In this document: positions 54,723 through 64,000 of the stretch, piece after piece
Position numbering within the stretch: position 1 is the stretch's first letter
Layout: each line of letters begins with the position of its first letter
Origin: Croceicoccus mobilis
GTDB taxonomy: Bacteria > Pseudomonadota > Alphaproteobacteria > Sphingomonadales > Sphingomonadaceae
DNA length: 64,000 nucleotides
Direction: 5' to 3'
Assembly (NCBI RefSeq): GCF_001661965.1
Contig: NZ_LYWZ01000020.1
Location: 266,287 to 330,286 of the forward strand
Notes under the pieces: model-generated
The model's database searches: none
What the model was told of the DNA's origin: nothing
What the model saw: only the letters and a program-made list of their open reading frames with translations
Translations under genes and position numbers: made by a program

Positions 54723-55714
54723 GCACGCAGAGCGAAAAGCCAGCACCGCCCAGCGGCTGGATCATTCTCGACAAGCCGCTGGAGCTGGGTTCGACGCAGG
54801 CGGTTGCTGCGGTCAAACGCAATCTGCGGCAGGCGGGATACGCCAAGGCAAAGGTCGGGCATGGCGGCACGCTGGACCCGCTGGCGACCGGCGTTCTGCC
54901 GATTGCCATCGGCGAAGCGACCAAGCTGTGCGGGCGCATGCTGGATGCGACCAAGACGTATGAGTTCACGATCCAGTTCGGCACCATGACCGATACGCTG
55001 GATGCCGAAGGGAAGGTGATCGAGACGAGCGACCGCCGCCCTCCTGCTGCCGCGTTGCATGCCGTGTGTGAGGCCTTCACCGGTGAGATCGAGCAGGTGC
55101 CGCCCAAATATTCGGCGCTCAAGATAGACGGCAAGCGCGCCTACGACCTCGCCCGTGCGGGTGAGGAGGTCGAGATGAAGACCCGCCGCGTAACGATCCA
55201 TGCGTTGTCGCCCGTTGGGCATCAGGGGGAGGGCGTCGAGATCGGTTCGGTATTCGCCACCACCAGCGGCCGGCCCGATCCTTACGATCCGGGCGCGCCA
55301 TTGGAGATGCTCGACAGCGTCACGCTGGAAGCGACCGTGTCGAAAGGCACCTATATCCGCTCCTTGGCACGGGATATCGCGCATGCCCTTGGAAGCTGCG
55401 GGCACGTTACCTATCTAAGGCGTAAGCGCGCAGGCCCGTTTGGCCTCGAATCCGCGATTTCGCTGGACAAGCTCAACGAAATCGGTCAGGGCGCGCCACT
55501 TGCTGAGATACTTCTGCCGCTGGAGGCAGGGCTGGACGACATCCCGGCCCTCGATCTCCACCCGGATGAGGCAGAAGCGGTCCGACAGGGCCGGCAATTG
55601 TCCGGGCTGGCCATTTCTGACGGCACTGTCTGGGCGAAATGCGGCGAAACGCCGGTTGCGCTTCTGGACATTACCGATGGGACGGCCAGGGTCATCAGGG
55701 GATTCAACCTCTGA
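54719..55714 (+). CDS. truB: tRNA pseudouridine(55) synthase
   Basis: 331 residues from GTG 54719. It makes pseudouridine-55 in the T-loop of tRNAs. Catalytic Asp53 in HGGTLDPLATGVL; GWIILDKP is the family start, YSALKIDGKRAY and TYIRSLARDIA are further motifs, and a C-terminal PUA-like region (SGLAISDGTVWAKCG) ends it. Overlaps the M50 gene by 4 bp and precedes rpsO by 39 bp. Confidence 0.96.
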   Translation: MSTQSEKPAPPSGWIILDKPLELGSTQAVAAVKRNLRQAGYAKAKVGHGGTLDPLATGVLPIAIGEATKLCGRMLDATKTYEFTIQFGTMTDTLDAEGKVIETSDRRPPAAALHAVCEAFTGEIEQVPPKYSALKIDGKRAYDLARAGEEVEMKTRRVTIHALSPVGHQGEGVEIGSVFATTSGRPDPYDPGAPLEMLDSVTLEATVSKGTYIRSLARDIAHALGSCGHVTYLRRKRAGPFGLESAISLDKLNEIGQGAPLAEILLPLEAGLDDIPALDLHPDEAEAVRQGRQLSGLAISDGTVWAKCGETPVALLDITDGTARVIRGFNL

Positions 55715-55753
55715 CGACGACAAATCGTTCCATGATGTCGCGGAGTGAAACTT

Positions 55754-56023
55754 ATGTCGGTTACTGCCGAAAAGAAGCAGGAAATCATCAAGGACAACGC
55801 CCGTCAGGACACTGACACGGGCAGCCCGGAAGTGCAGGTCGCGATCCTTACCGAGCGTATTCGCAACCTGACCGAGCACTTCAAGGATCACCACAAGGAC
55901 AATCACTCGCGGCGCGGTCTGCTGGTGATGGTCAACAAGCGTCGTTCGCTGCTGTCCTATCTGAAGAAGAAGGACGTCTCGCGTTACAACGCTCTGATCC
56001 AGAAGCTCGGCCTGCGTAAGTAA
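55754..56023 (+). CDS. rpsO: 30S ribosomal protein S15
   Basis: 89 residues from ATG 55754 with GGAG ten bases upstream; a GTG at 55745 would add three residues. [40 protein letters not shown] and the end IQKLGLRK are classic S15. Binds 16S rRNA early in 30S assembly. In the truB-rpsO-pnp order. Confidence 0.98.
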   Translation: MSVTAEKKQEIIKDNARQDTDTGSPEVQVAILTERIRNLTEHFKDHHKDNHSRRGLLVMVNKRRSLLSYLKKKDVSRYNALIQKLGLRK

Positions 56024-56034
56024 GAGTTTCCGAG

Positions 56035-56054
56035 GGCGGCCCATGCGGGCCGCC
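56035..56054 (+). other. Hairpin in the rpsO-pnp spacer
   Basis: GGCGGCCC and GGGCCGCC form eight perfect pairs around the loop ATGC, 12 bp after the rpsO stop. No T-run follows, so it is more likely an mRNA end-stabilising or processing structure than a full terminator. The rpsO-pnp spacer is an RNase III processing site in E. coli; here that is only a suggestion. Confidence 0.5.
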
Positions 56055-56221
56055 TTCGTCGCATATGGGGCCAGCGATATTGGCCCTTTCTAAAGGCGTT
56101 TCCCGCAATTCGGCGGGGCCGCCCATGGGCCGCGAAAAAGGCCCGCACCGGACCGGGACGGTATCCCCGGCAGTAGGCCCCGCGCTGCAATACGGCACCT
56201 GCGGGTTCATAAGGAAAATAC

Positions 56222-58528
56222 ATGTTCGACACCAAAACCGTATCGATTGAGTGGGGCGGAAAGACCCTCACCCTCGAAACCGGCCGCATCGCCCGTCAGG
56301 CTGACGGCGCCGTTCTGGCCACCTATGGCGAAACCGTGGTGCTGTGCGCCGTGACCGCCGCCAAGAAAGTGAAGGAAGGGCAGGACTTCTTCCCCCTTAC
56401 CGTTCACTACCAGGAAAAATTCTCCTCGGCTGGCCGCATTCCCGGCGGCTTCTTCAAGCGCGAACGCGGCGCGACCGAGAAAGAAACCCTGACCAGCCGC
56501 CTGATCGACCGTCCGATCCGTCCGCTGTTCCCCGAAGGTTTCTACAACGAAATCAACGTCATCTGCCAGGTCATGAGCTATGACGGCGAGACCGAGGCCG
56601 ACATCGTCGCGATGATCGCAGCTTCCGCCGCTCTCACGATCTCGGGCGTGCCCTTTATGGGCCCGATCGGCGCCGCGCGCGTCGGTTTTGTCGATGGCGA
56701 ATATGTCCTCAACCCCAAGCAGGAAGCCGCGCTGACCGACGGCCGCCTTGACCTTGTCGTCGCTGCCACGCAGGAAGCGGTGATGATGGTGGAATCGGAA
56801 GCCAAGGAGCTTTCCGAGGACGAGATGCTGGGCGCAGTCATGTTCGCGCATGACGCATCGCGTCAGGTCATCGGTGCGATCATCGACCTCGCCGAAAAGG
56901 CCGCGAAGGAGCCTTGGGAACTCGACCTGTCGGACAACACCGCCGACATGAAGGCTAAGCTCAAGGACCTGGTCGGTGAAGACATCGCCGCCGCCTACAA
57001 GCTGACCGACAAGTCGGCCCGTTCGGAAGCGCTGAACAACGCCCGCGCCAAGGCGAAGGAAGCCTTTGCCGACGCAGACGGCCAGACGCAGATGACCGCC
57101 GGCAAGCTGGTCAAGAAGCTGGAAGCGGAAATCGTGCGCAGCGCCATCCTCAAGGACGGCTCGCGCATCGACGGCCGTAAGCTCGATCAGGTCCGCCCGA
57201 TCGAGGCGACTGCCGGCTTCCTGCCGCGCACTCACGGTTCGGCGCTGTTCACGCGCGGTGAAACGCAGGCGATCTGCACCACCACGCTGGGCACCAAGGA
57301 ATCCGAGCAGATGATCGACGGCCTCGAAGGCCTGAGCTACTCGAACTTCATGCTGCACTATAACTTCCCGCCGTACTCGGTTGGCGAAGTTGGCCGTTTC
57401 GGCGCGCCGGGCCGCCGCGAAATCGGCCACGGCAAGCTGGCATGGCGCGCGCTGCACCCGGTGCTGCCTGCCCATGACGACTTCCCGTATACGATCCGCA
57501 TCCTGTCGGACATCACCGAATCGAACGGCTCGTCCTCGATGGCGACCGTTTGCGGTGGCTGTCTCTCGATGATGGACGCGGGCGTTCCGATCGCACGTCC
57601 GGTTTCGGGCATCGCGATGGGCCTGATCCTTGAAGGCGACGACTTCGCCGTCCTCTCGGACATTCTGGGCGACGAGGATCACCTCGGCGACATGGACTTC
57701 AAGGTGGCAGGTTCGGAAGCGGGCATCACCACCATGCAGATGGACATCAAGGTTGCCGGCATCACGCAGGAAATCTTCGCCGCTGCACTGAACCAGGCCA
57801 AGGCTGGCCGCGCCCACATCCTGGGTGAAATGACCAAGGCGCTGGGCTCGGCCCGCACCGAAGTCAGCCAGCATGCCCCGCGTATCGAGACGATCCAGAT
57901 CGACAAGTCGAAGATCCGTGACGTCATCGGCACGGGCGGCAAGGTCATCCGCGAGATCGTCGCCGAAACCGGCGCGAAGGTCGACATCGACGACGAGGGC
58001 GTGATCAAGATCTCGTCCAGCGATCTGTCGCAGATCGAGGCGGCCAAGAAGTGGATCGAAGGCATCGTCGAAGAGGCGGAAGTCGGCAAGATCTACACCG
58101 GCAAAGTCGTCAACATCGTCGACTTCGGCGCATTCGTGAACTTCATGGGCGGCAAGGACGGTCTCGTCCACGTCTCCGAAATGAAGAACGAGCGCGTGGA
58201 AAAGCCGACCGACGTCGTGTCGGAAGGCCAGGAAGTTAAGGTCAAGGTCCTCGAGATCGACAACCGCGGCAAGGTCCGCCTGTCGATGCGCGTCGTCGAC
58301 CAGGAAACCGGCGAAGAGCTGGAGGACACCCGTCCTCCGCGCGAACCCCGCGAACCGCGTGGTGACCGTGGCGGCGATCGTCGTGGCCCGCGCGGCGGTG
58401 GCCGTGGCGGCGACCGTGGTGGTCGTGACCGTGGTCCGCGTCGTGATCGCGACGGCGGCGCCAATGATGGTGGGGGCAAGTCGGGCGGTAACCCCGACCA
58501 CATGCCGGCGTTCCTCAAGGACGACTAA
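56222..58528 (+). CDS. pnp: Polyribonucleotide nucleotidyltransferase (PNPase)
   Basis: 768 residues with AAGGAAA before the ATG. Phosphorolytic 3'-5' exoribonuclease. Two RNase PH-like domains: N-terminal ([27 protein letters not shown]) and catalytic C-terminal ([27 protein letters not shown]-like GIAMGLI), then KH ([17 protein letters not shown]) and S1 ([20 protein letters not shown]). It ends in an Arg/Gly/Asp-rich tail of about 60 residues with repeated RGG-like units and the terminal MPAFLKDD. The tail may aid RNA binding or degradosome contacts. Confidence 0.98.
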   Translation: MFDTKTVSIEWGGKTLTLETGRIARQADGAVLATYGETVVLCAVTAAKKVKEGQDFFPLTVHYQEKFSSAGRIPGGFFKRERGATEKETLTSRLIDRPIRPLFPEGFYNEINVICQVMSYDGETEADIVAMIAASAALTISGVPFMGPIGAARVGFVDGEYVLNPKQEAALTDGRLDLVVAATQEAVMMVESEAKELSEDEMLGAVMFAHDASRQVIGAIIDLAEKAAKEPWELDLSDNTADMKAKLKDLVGEDIAAAYKLTDKSARSEALNNARAKAKEAFADADGQTQMTAGKLVKKLEAEIVRSAILKDGSRIDGRKLDQVRPIEATAGFLPRTHGSALFTRGETQAICTTTLGTKESEQMIDGLEGLSYSNFMLHYNFPPYSVGEVGRFGAPGRREIGHGKLAWRALHPVLPAHDDFPYTIRILSDITESNGSSSMATVCGGCLSMMDAGVPIARPVSGIAMGLILEGDDFAVLSDILGDEDHLGDMDFKVAGSEAGITTMQMDIKVAGITQEIFAAALNQAKAGRAHILGEMTKALGSARTEVSQHAPRIETIQIDKSKIRDVIGTGGKVIREIVAETGAKVDIDDEGVIKISSSDLSQIEAAKKWIEGIVEEAEVGKIYTGKVVNIVDFGAFVNFMGGKDGLVHVSEMKNERVEKPTDVVSEGQEVKVKVLEIDNRGKVRLSMRVVDQETGEELEDTRPPREPREPRGDRGGDRRGPRGGGRGGDRGGRDRGPRRDRDGGANDGGGKSGGNPDHMPAFLKDD

Positions 58529-58553
58529 GTCCTGCCGGAATCGACAAGAATTT

Positions 58554-58583
58554 GGGCCGTCGGAGCGATCCGGCGGCCCTTTT
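58554..58583 (+). terminator. Intrinsic terminator after pnp
   Basis: GGGCCGTCGGA (58554-58564) pairs with TCCGGCGGCCC (58569-58579), one G-T pair, tetraloop GCGA, then TTTT. It lies 25 bp after the pnp stop and closes the rimP-pnp region. Confidence 0.85.
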
Positions 58584-58613
58584 CATGTAAGGCGCTGAAA
58601 TGGATACCGACCG

Positions 58614-59303
58614 ATGCTGACACGCGAACTTCTGGGAACGGCGCAGGTGCCGGGTGGTGAGGAACTGCGGCTTTACAGCCATGGCCGCGACTTCATGATC
58701 GTGCTCGACCGTAACGAGCTGATGAGCACGCGGCAGAAGGGTTCGGAAGAGGCGCTGGCGGTGATGAGCCTTGAGCGGCTGCAGGGCGTGAAATCGCCCA
58801 GCATGCTGATCGGCGGCTATGGCATGGGGTTCACCCTGCGCGCCGCGCTGGCAAAGGCCCCGCCTGCCGCGAAGATTACCGTGGCCGAACTGGTCCCCGA
58901 AATCATTGCATGGGCGCGCGGCCCCATGGCGGAAGTGGCTGACGGTTGCCTCGACGATCCGCGCGTGACCGTGCGCATGGGCGATGTGGCCGATGCCATT
59001 GCCGAACGTCCGGGGCGCTATGATGCGATCCTGCTTGATGTCGATAACGGCCCCGACGGGCTGGTCCGTGAAGAGAACGACCGCATCTATTCCAATGCTG
59101 GCCTTGCCGCCGCCTATCGCGCCCTCACGCCTGATGGCGTGCTGGCGATCTGGTCAGCCGCGCCAGATCCGCGCTTTACCCGTCAGCTGCAAAAGGCCCG
59201 CTTTGATGTGGATGAGGTTACCGTCCACGCCCGCTATGACGCCAATGGCAAGGGGAAGGGCGCAAAGCATACGATCTGGTTCTGCTCGCGCCGAGAGGGC
59301 TGA
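58614..59303 (+). CDS. Spermidine synthase-like methyltransferase-fold protein
   Basis: 229 residues. MLIGGYGMGFTLRAAL is the cofactor-binding motif of the Rossmann fold, ITVAELVPEIIAWA the acidic loop, and YDAILLDVDNGP the catalytic-Asp region of the SpeE/aminopropyltransferase group. It is shorter than true SpeE, so whether it transfers aminopropyl groups is open. Starts 30 bp after the pnp terminator; convergent with the small membrane protein gene 3 bp later. Confidence 0.8.
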   Translation: MLTRELLGTAQVPGGEELRLYSHGRDFMIVLDRNELMSTRQKGSEEALAVMSLERLQGVKSPSMLIGGYGMGFTLRAALAKAPPAAKITVAELVPEIIAWARGPMAEVADGCLDDPRVTVRMGDVADAIAERPGRYDAILLDVDNGPDGLVREENDRIYSNAGLAAAYRALTPDGVLAIWSAAPDPRFTRQLQKARFDVDEVTVHARYDANGKGKGAKHTIWFCSRREG

Positions 59304-59306
59304 TCC

Positions 59307-59546
59307 CTATTCGCCGATTTCGATAACGGCTCGCCTGGCGCGCCAGCATTTGCCGGCCAGCCAGAACAGGGCGACCGCGATTCCCATGCCGATCCAGCGA
59401 ATATCATGTTCGTCAGTCGGCAGCGACGTATAGCCCGCGACAAAACCCACAGCGCCCAGCACGCCTGCGACAAGGCGGTTGAGCGCCCGTTCAAGCCTGC
59501 GGCCGACCTTGCGGCGATACCATCCCTCTTCGCGTTCTTCGTCCAT
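59307..59546 (-). CDS. Small two-span membrane protein
   Basis: 79 residues from ATG 59546 (a longer frame to 59564 exists). After a charged amphipathic N-terminus (DEEREEGWYRRKVGRRLERAL) come two hydrophobic segments (LVAGVLGAVGFVAGY and WIGMGIAVALFWLAGKCW). No family recognised. Its 3' end lies 3 bp from the spermidine synthase-like stop; the gcrA terminator lies upstream of it. Confidence 0.6.
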   Translation of the reverse strand: MDEEREEGWYRRKVGRRLERALNRLVAGVLGAVGFVAGYTSLPTDEHDIRWIGMGIAVALFWLAGKCWRARRAVIEIGE

Positions 59547-59582
59547 GGCGGCAGCATAGCGCACAGCCGTTAAGGCCCAAAG

Positions 59583-59619
59583 AAAAAGCCCGCCGTGCCA
59601 TGGGGCATCGGCGGGCTTT
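59583..59619 (-). terminator. Intrinsic terminator after gcrA
   Basis: AAAGCCCGCCG (59585-59595) pairs perfectly with CGGCGGGCTTT (59609-59619), giving an 11 bp stem. On the minus strand, a T-run (TTTTT) follows, 21 bp after the gcrA stop. The symmetric ends could also slow rightward transcription. Confidence 0.85.
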
Positions 59620-59639
59620 CGCTTATCCGTGTAACGCGA

Positions 59640-60317
59640 TCAGCGCACCCGAGGGCCGCCGAACGGCAGCGGCGGAGGTGGTCTGCGCGCGCCACGGGGC
59701 AGCTGTGCCTGATAGGCCCGGCCGCAATGTTCGACGCAATAAGGGAATCCGGGGTTCACCTTGTCGCCGCAGAAGTGGAAATCGGGTTCGCCCGGGTGAC
59801 CCATCGGCCAGCGGCAAATGCGATCGTTAAGGTCGAGCAGGCTCGTCTTGTCCGCAATCTCCGGGCTCGGCTTTGCAGGCACGAGGCGGCGCGGCGGCGC
59901 GGGCGGGATCGGCGATTGCTGGTCACCGGGGCCCTGACGCAGGAAACCGCCGGGACCGACCGAGACGATACGCGGCGAGTTGCTGCTGGGCGCAGGCGAC
60001 GCAGTATCGGCGGCGCGCTGCTGCGGCGCTGCGGCCGGGGTGGGGCGGGCTGCCGGGGCAGGCGCGGGCGCGGGTGCTGCGCGTGCGGGTGCTTCTGGCT
60101 TTGGCGCTGCCTCCGCCTTTTTCGGCGCGGGCTTCGGCTTGGGCTTTGCGGCCTTCTCCTTCACCGGAGAGGGGCGCGCCTTGAGGCCAAGGCGGTGCGC
60201 CTTACCGATCACGGCATTGCGGCTCACGCCGCCCAGCTCCTCTGCGATCTGGCTCGCGGTCGATCCGCCTTCCCACATCTTGGTCAGCTTTTCGATCCGT
60301 TCTTCGGTCCAGCTCAT
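59640..60317 (-). CDS. gcrA: Cell cycle regulator GcrA
   Basis: 225 residues from ATG 60317, GGAG five bases upstream. The N-terminus SWTEERIEKLTKMWEGGSTASQ ... ELGGVSRNAVIGKAHRLGL is the GcrA DNA/sigma-contacting domain. A long Ala/Pro/Lys linker leads to the C-terminal motif DRICRWPMGHPGEPDFHFCG ... YCVEHCGRAYQ. GcrA works with RNA polymerase sigma-70 at promoters methylated by CcrM (GANTC), driving cell-cycle genes in alphaproteobacteria. Divergent from an ABC-2 permease. Confidence 0.95.
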   Translation of the reverse strand: MSWTEERIEKLTKMWEGGSTASQIAEELGGVSRNAVIGKAHRLGLKARPSPVKEKAAKPKPKPAPKKAEAAPKPEAPARAAPAPAPAPAARPTPAAAPQQRAADTASPAPSSNSPRIVSVGPGGFLRQGPGDQQSPIPPAPPRRLVPAKPSPEIADKTSLLDLNDRICRWPMGHPGEPDFHFCGDKVNPGFPYCVEHCGRAYQAQLPRGARRPPPPLPFGGPRVR

Positions 60318-60431
60318 GCTGTCTCCAATAATATCTCTGCGCCCCGGGGCGTGTCCCTCAGGGCCTTGTGGCCATATCCATGCATGGCCATGCTTGCCAT
60401 ATCGATTGCCCGTCACTACTTCGCAAACGCA

Positions 60432-61286
60432 ATGAACGAGCCAGCACCAGACACCCTGCCCGAACCGATCTTCCGCCCCTTTGGAGAGCCGGTCATCGGC
60501 CGGATCAACCGGCTGGGACTGTGGACCCTCTATATTAAGGAAGTCCGGCGTTTCTTCAAGGTTCAGACGCAGACGATCTGGGCTCCGGCGATCACGACGC
60601 TATTGTTTCTGGTGATATTCTCTGTCGCGCTGGGCCGCGGCGACCGCGAAATCCTTGGCGTGAACTTCGCGACCTTCGTCGCGCCGGGCCTGATCGTCAT
60701 GGGCATGATGCAGAACAGCTTTGCCAATTCCAGCTTTTCGCTGCTTGGCGGCAAGGTGCAGGGCACTATCATCGATTATCTGATGCCGCCTCTCAGCACG
60801 TTCGAACTGCTGCTGGGGCTTGTCGGGGCGGCGATGACTCGCGGTATTCTGGTCGGTTTCGCGGTGGGCATCGCGATGAGCCTGTATCCCGGCGTCGATC
60901 TCACGCTGGCGCACCCCATTGCCATTGCATGGTTCGGCCTGATGGGCGTGATGCTTCTGTCGCTGATGGGTGTGCTCACCTCCATCTGGGCGGAAAAATT
61001 CGACCATAACGCGGCGGTGACCAATTTCATCGTCGCGCCGCTGTCGCTGCTGTCAGGAACGTTCTACACGATCGACAGGCTGGCACCGCTGTTCCAGACG
61101 ATCAGCCGCTTCAACCCGTTTTTCTATGTCATCTCGGGCTTCCGCTATGGCTTTCTGGTGGAAAGCGATATTGGCAGGACCGGGCATGCGGTGCTGTGGG
61201 CCGGGATCGGCCTTGGCGTGCTGAATGCCGTCATGTTCCTGATCACCTATATGGTGCTGAAGTCGGGGTGGAAGCTGAGGAGCTGA
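60432..61286 (+). CDS. ABC-2 type permease (YadH-like)
   Basis: 284 residues from ATG 60432. Six membrane segments with the ABC-2 motif VSEL-like SLLGGKVQGTIIDYLMPPLST and FYTIDRLAPLFQTISRFNPFFYVISGFRYG in the last third. Similar to YadH permeases, which usually pair with a YadG-type ATPase; no ATPase gene is adjacent, so the partner is elsewhere. Divergent from gcrA with 114 bp between. Ends at a strong bidirectional terminator. Confidence 0.88.
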   Translation: MNEPAPDTLPEPIFRPFGEPVIGRINRLGLWTLYIKEVRRFFKVQTQTIWAPAITTLLFLVIFSVALGRGDREILGVNFATFVAPGLIVMGMMQNSFANSSFSLLGGKVQGTIIDYLMPPLSTFELLLGLVGAAMTRGILVGFAVGIAMSLYPGVDLTLAHPIAIAWFGLMGVMLLSLMGVLTSIWAEKFDHNAAVTNFIVAPLSLLSGTFYTIDRLAPLFQTISRFNPFFYVISGFRYGFLVESDIGRTGHAVLWAGIGLGVLNAVMFLITYMVLKSGWKLRS

Positions 61287-61307
61287 TCCGCCAAAGGCGT
61301 CACCCAC

Positions 61308-61350
61308 ACGAAAAAGCGCGGCCGGGTCATCCCGCGCCGCGCTTTTTCGT
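61308..61350. terminator. Bidirectional terminator between ABC-2 permease and hspQ
   Basis: ACGAAAAAGCGCGGC (61308-61322) pairs perfectly with GCCGCGCTTTTTCGT (61336-61350), with a smaller GGG/CCC stem inside. T-runs are present on both strands, serving both convergent genes. Confidence 0.9.
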
Positions 61351-61364
61351 ATCTGTGCAGCCGA

Positions 61365-61799
61365 TCAGTGCTGAAGGCTGAAATGCAGCGGATAGCGCCC
61401 GTCGTCGAGGTCGAAATGGTCGAACACCAGATCGATCGAGGGGTGGTCCACCGGGCCTGCAAAGCCATCCTCCACCAGGTTCTGCTGGCTGACATAGGCG
61501 ATGTAGCTCGATTCATCGTTCTCGGCGAAGAGGTGATAGAAAGGCTGTTCGCGGCGCGGGCGCATGGCACTGGGAATCGATTCGTACCATTCCTCGCTAT
61601 TGGCGAAGACCGGGTCGATATCGAATATCACGCCGCGAAACGAATGGGTCCGGTGCCGCACCACATCCCCGATGGCAAAGCGCGCTTTCGCGACTTTAGG
61701 TGCGGAAACGGTGCCGCCTGCCTGCGGGGAGAAATAGGTCGAGCGCTTCGATCCCTTGCGGGTGGACTCGGTCGGAGGGGTGCGAAAACTTCCTGCCAT
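61365..61799 (-). CDS. hspQ: Heat shock protein HspQ
   Basis: 144 residues from ATG 61799. The C-terminal 105 residues match HspQ (YccV): AKARFAIGDVVRHRTHSFRGVIFDIDP, EWYESIPSAMRPRREQPFYH and DHPSIDLVFDHF. HspQ binds hemimethylated DNA and, in E. coli, stimulates Lon or acts as its specificity factor. A basic Ser/Thr/Lys-rich N-terminal extension of about 38 residues precedes the domain. A longer frame to 62207 crosses the tRNA-Ser gene and is not coding. Confidence 0.88.
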   Translation of the reverse strand: MAGSFRTPPTESTRKGSKRSTYFSPQAGGTVSAPKVAKARFAIGDVVRHRTHSFRGVIFDIDPVFANSEEWYESIPSAMRPRREQPFYHLFAENDESSYIAYVSQQNLVEDGFAGPVDHPSIDLVFDHFDLDDGRYPLHFSLQH

Positions 61800-61956
61800 G
61801 ATGGTGAATATAGGTTTTGTGCGTGCGCGAAACAAGCAAACCTGAAATTTGCTGCACATTTCGGTAAATAGGTGCTTGGCAAGCGCGGTTTGATCGGCTA
61901 ACCGCCCGCTTCCTGACGACCCGACGCGCCGATGCGCGGATCGCACCCCTTTTAGC

Positions 61957-62046
<90 letters not shown>

Positions 62047-62440
62047 TTTGCTTCATGTCCCAGACCGGCTTTGCTCGCCGACAGGCGATGCGCTTGTTGG
62101 CACGGTGGCGATCGTCCGGCTGTGCGGGCGGGAAATATGAGCGGGGCACTGAAATCAGAATTCCCGCATGAGCGCCGCCCCTGCGGAGCCGTGACAAGGC
62201 TTTGCATGTTGCTCTCGGGAAGGCCGGGGAACGGCAGTTCGCTTCTGCAGAACCAGCTCTATGTGTTGATGGGACTCAGCTTTCTTTAAAGTTCGTTCGG
62301 CACCACCGACCAGCCTGCGGCGATCGGCGGGATTAGGGCTTTGGGCATTCGCGGATGTGCCACATCGATGCCGTTCAAGGAGGAAGTGATCTCGCTGCTC
62401 GACCATATCCACGCGTCGGCAAAGATGATCGAGGGCGTCC
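62047..62440. other. 394 bp region between tRNA-Ser and the orphan ORF
   Basis: No gene with recognisable homology. A short frame from ATG 62368 (MPFKEEVISLLDHIHASA ..., 46 codons, ending at 62508) has GC-rich third positions in its first part and may be the upstream half of the following orphan ORF after a frameshift. Another short frame near 62206-62288 has no such bias. Base composition is somewhat less GC-rich than the neighbourhood. Confidence 0.4.
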
Positions 62441-63013
62441 ATGCCAGTGTCATTGACGATGGGGCTGACCGGCCACAACGCCGATTTCATCGCGGTGCGC
62501 AACCTGTCAAAGGCAAATGATTTCGATCTTTCGACCCGGCTCATCCTGCGCGTCAGCGGCGGCATGGCCAAGGCGGTAGAGGCGGCTTTGCACCACCTGG
62601 GCTTCGACAATGGCATCATCGTTGCCCGCAATGCCGGGACCGGATCCGTGCTTGCCCGGCAATACGACCGGTGCGCCGATCTGCCTGACCTGGGCACGGC
62701 CCTTCTGATCAACGTGACACTGCTGCGAATGGAAGGCGGCAATCAGAACGCCGTGGCCTTTCCCGTAGACCATGCCGCAAAAGCCCGGATCGCAATCGAC
62801 GTGATAGCGCAGCTTGCGGGAAGCCCCTTCATTCGACTGGCCCGCGAAGCGAGGAAGTTGGCAATTTCGGGTGCCAACGTAATCGTATTGCAGGCGATCG
62901 AACAATTCGTGCTGTATACTGGGGTGCGTCCTGACGCCGACATGGTAGAAGAGGCTGCGGCCTCTGCCCATGGCGCAGCCGCGGCCGCTGAAATCCGCGC
63001 CACGCCTGGCTGA
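62441..63013 (+). CDS. Orphan hypothetical protein
   Basis: 190 residues from ATG 62441, with GAGGG six bases upstream; upstream in-frame sequence has a stop at 62426. The codons show GC-rich third positions through most of the frame, so it looks coding. No family recognised. Ala-rich helical stretches appear, with [19 protein letters not shown] near residue 140 and an Ala/Glu-rich C-terminus. Located between tRNA-Ser and fbp. A frameshift relative to an upstream frame is possible, so it may be a broken gene. Confidence 0.45.
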   Translation: MPVSLTMGLTGHNADFIAVRNLSKANDFDLSTRLILRVSGGMAKAVEAALHHLGFDNGIIVARNAGTGSVLARQYDRCADLPDLGTALLINVTLLRMEGGNQNAVAFPVDHAAKARIAIDVIAQLAGSPFIRLAREARKLAISGANVIVLQAIEQFVLYTGVRPDADMVEEAAASAHGAAAAAEIRATPG

Positions 63014-63065
63014 TGCCGGGTGTGGCCAAGCCTTTGTAATGACAGCCTGTCAGAGAGCATTGCCT

Positions 63066-64000
63066 ATGTCCAAACCCACTCTCAGCCGTTTTCTCATCGA
63101 TCAGCAGCGCATGCCGGATTCGACCTGTCCGGCCGAACTGCGCCTCTTGATCGAAACCATTGCCCGCGCCTGCAAGGTGATCAATCACGCCATTTCAAAG
63201 GGCGCTTTGGGGGATGTGCTGGGCAGCCTCGACAGCGAAAACGTGCAGGGCGAGGTGCAGAAGAAGCTGGACGTGATCGCCAATGACCTGCTGCTCGACG
63301 CGAATGAGTGGGGCGGCCATCTTGCCGGCATGGCGTCTGAAGAGATGGAGGCGATCCACCCGATCCCGAACCGCTATCCCAAGGGCGAATATCTGTTGCT
63401 GTTCGATCCCATCGACGGGTCGAGCAATGTCGATGTCGATCTTTCCGTCGGCACTATTTTCTCGATCCTGCGCGCGCCGGAGCACACGTCTGGCCGCGAT
63501 GTGGAGGAAGGTGATTTCCTCCAGCCCGGTCACTGCCAGGTGGCGGCGGGCTATGCGATCTATGGCCCGCAGACGCTGATGGTGCTGACCGTGGGCACGG
63601 GCGTCTATGAATTCACGCTGGATGCCGAAATCGGTTCGTGGCGTATGACCGACGGGCCATTGAAGATCCCGACCGGCCGCCGCGAATTTGCGATCAACAT
63701 GGCGCGCCGTCGCCAGTGGTCGCCTGCGATCAGCCAATATGTGGAAGAGCGCATCCTTGGCGCAGAGGGGCCTTTGGGCGTCGATTACAACATGCGCTGG
63801 ACCGCATCCATGGTGGCCGACGTGCATCGCATCCTTAAGCGTGGCGGCGTGTTCCTTTACCCCGAAGATCACCGCAACGGTAAGGCGAAGCTGCGCCTGC
63901 TATATGAAGCGAACCCGATGAGCATGCTGATCGAACAGGCTGGCGGCGCGGCGACCGATGGGGCCAACCGCATCCTCGATGCAGAGCCTGTCGGCCTGCA
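63066..64000 (+). CDS. fbp: Class I fructose-1,6-bisphosphatase, 3'-truncated by window edge
   Basis: The frame opens at ATG 63066 and runs through the right edge, so the last residues are missing; 311 residues are seen of the usual about 335. The start [18 protein letters not shown] and the metal/catalytic motif DPIDGSSN (Asp114, Asp117, Gly118) are those of class I FBPase, with [13 protein letters not shown] and RYPKGEYLL. It hydrolyses fructose-1,6-bisphosphate to fructose-6-phosphate in gluconeogenesis. It lies 52 bp after the orphan ORF, probably with its own promoter. Confidence 0.96.
   Translation, partial: MSKPTLSRFLIDQQRMPDSTCPAELRLLIETIARACKVINHAISKGALGDVLGSLDSENVQGEVQKKLDVIANDLLLDANEWGGHLAGMASEEMEAIHPIPNRYPKGEYLLLFDPIDGSSNVDVDLSVGTIFSILRAPEHTSGRDVEEGDFLQPGHCQVAAGYAIYGPQTLMVLTVGTGVYEFTLDAEIGSWRMTDGPLKIPTGRREFAINMARRRQWSPAISQYVEERILGAEGPLGVDYNMRWTASMVADVHRILKRGGVFLYPEDHRNGKAKLRLLYEANPMSMLIEQAGGAATDGANRILDAEPVGL

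Noticed and set aside
56207..58501. A long open frame (764 codons) on the minus strand opposite pnp
   Set aside because: It mirrors the codon bias of pnp, has no family motifs, and pnp is certain on the plus strand.

Overview
The window is a 64 kb stretch of a GC-rich alphaproteobacterial chromosome. GcrA, a DUF6456 protein, an HspQ protein, several small TonB/NodT-type envelope proteins and an alphaproteobacterial-style PNPase point to Sphingomonadales, most likely Erythrobacteraceae; this placement is an inference from gene content. Gene density is very high, with many 1-4 bp start/stop overlaps, so most genes sit in operons. I see no phage, insertion sequence, plasmid functions or CRISPR array.

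Layout. 1-9 kb: the end of a LOG-family gene, then a leftward block with two overlapping paralogous lipoproteins, purQ, purS, a PqqL-like M16 peptidase, purC and a TonB-dependent receptor. 9-18 kb: infA, maf, a minimal RNase E/G-like protein, yacG, tRNA-Phe(GAA), uvrC, folE, a giant DUF2339 membrane protein and a convergent DUF475 membrane protein whose 3' end overlaps it. 18-25.2 kb: a tightly coupled leftward six-gene export operon (TetR regulator, HlyD adaptor, double ATPase, two ABC-2 permeases, NodT outer membrane lipoprotein). 25-31 kb: tRNA-Pro(GGG), yajC-secD-secF and a large membrane glycosyltransferase. 31-39.4 kb: an Xre regulator facing a DUF6456 protein, a DUF885 hydrolase, an ABC-F protein, a SIMPL protein, and a PepSY-response regulator-histidine kinase cluster.

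39.4-43.8 kb is the most interesting part: a phage-shock-type (Psp) envelope stress locus. pspF faces a leftward operon that has a near-consensus sigma-54 promoter, a leading 60-residue single-span membrane ORF, pspA with a possible 86-residue N-terminal extension, pspB, pspC, and then three extra small membrane proteins that repeat the PspB plan (one membrane segment plus a short coiled coil with the same core motif), followed by sufE.

43.9-58.5 kb is the conserved translation/RNA cluster rimP-nusA-ylxR-infB-rbfA-truB-rpsO-pnp. It is split by unrelated genes: DUF1697, an opposite-strand RcnB-like gene, two GNATs, thymidine kinase, a sulfotransferase and a site-2-type protease. 58.6-64 kb: a spermidine synthase-like protein, a small membrane protein, gcrA, an ABC-2 permease, hspQ, tRNA-Ser(CGA), a poorly conserved region with an orphan and possibly frameshifted ORF, and class I fructose-1,6-bisphosphatase (fbp) running off the right edge.
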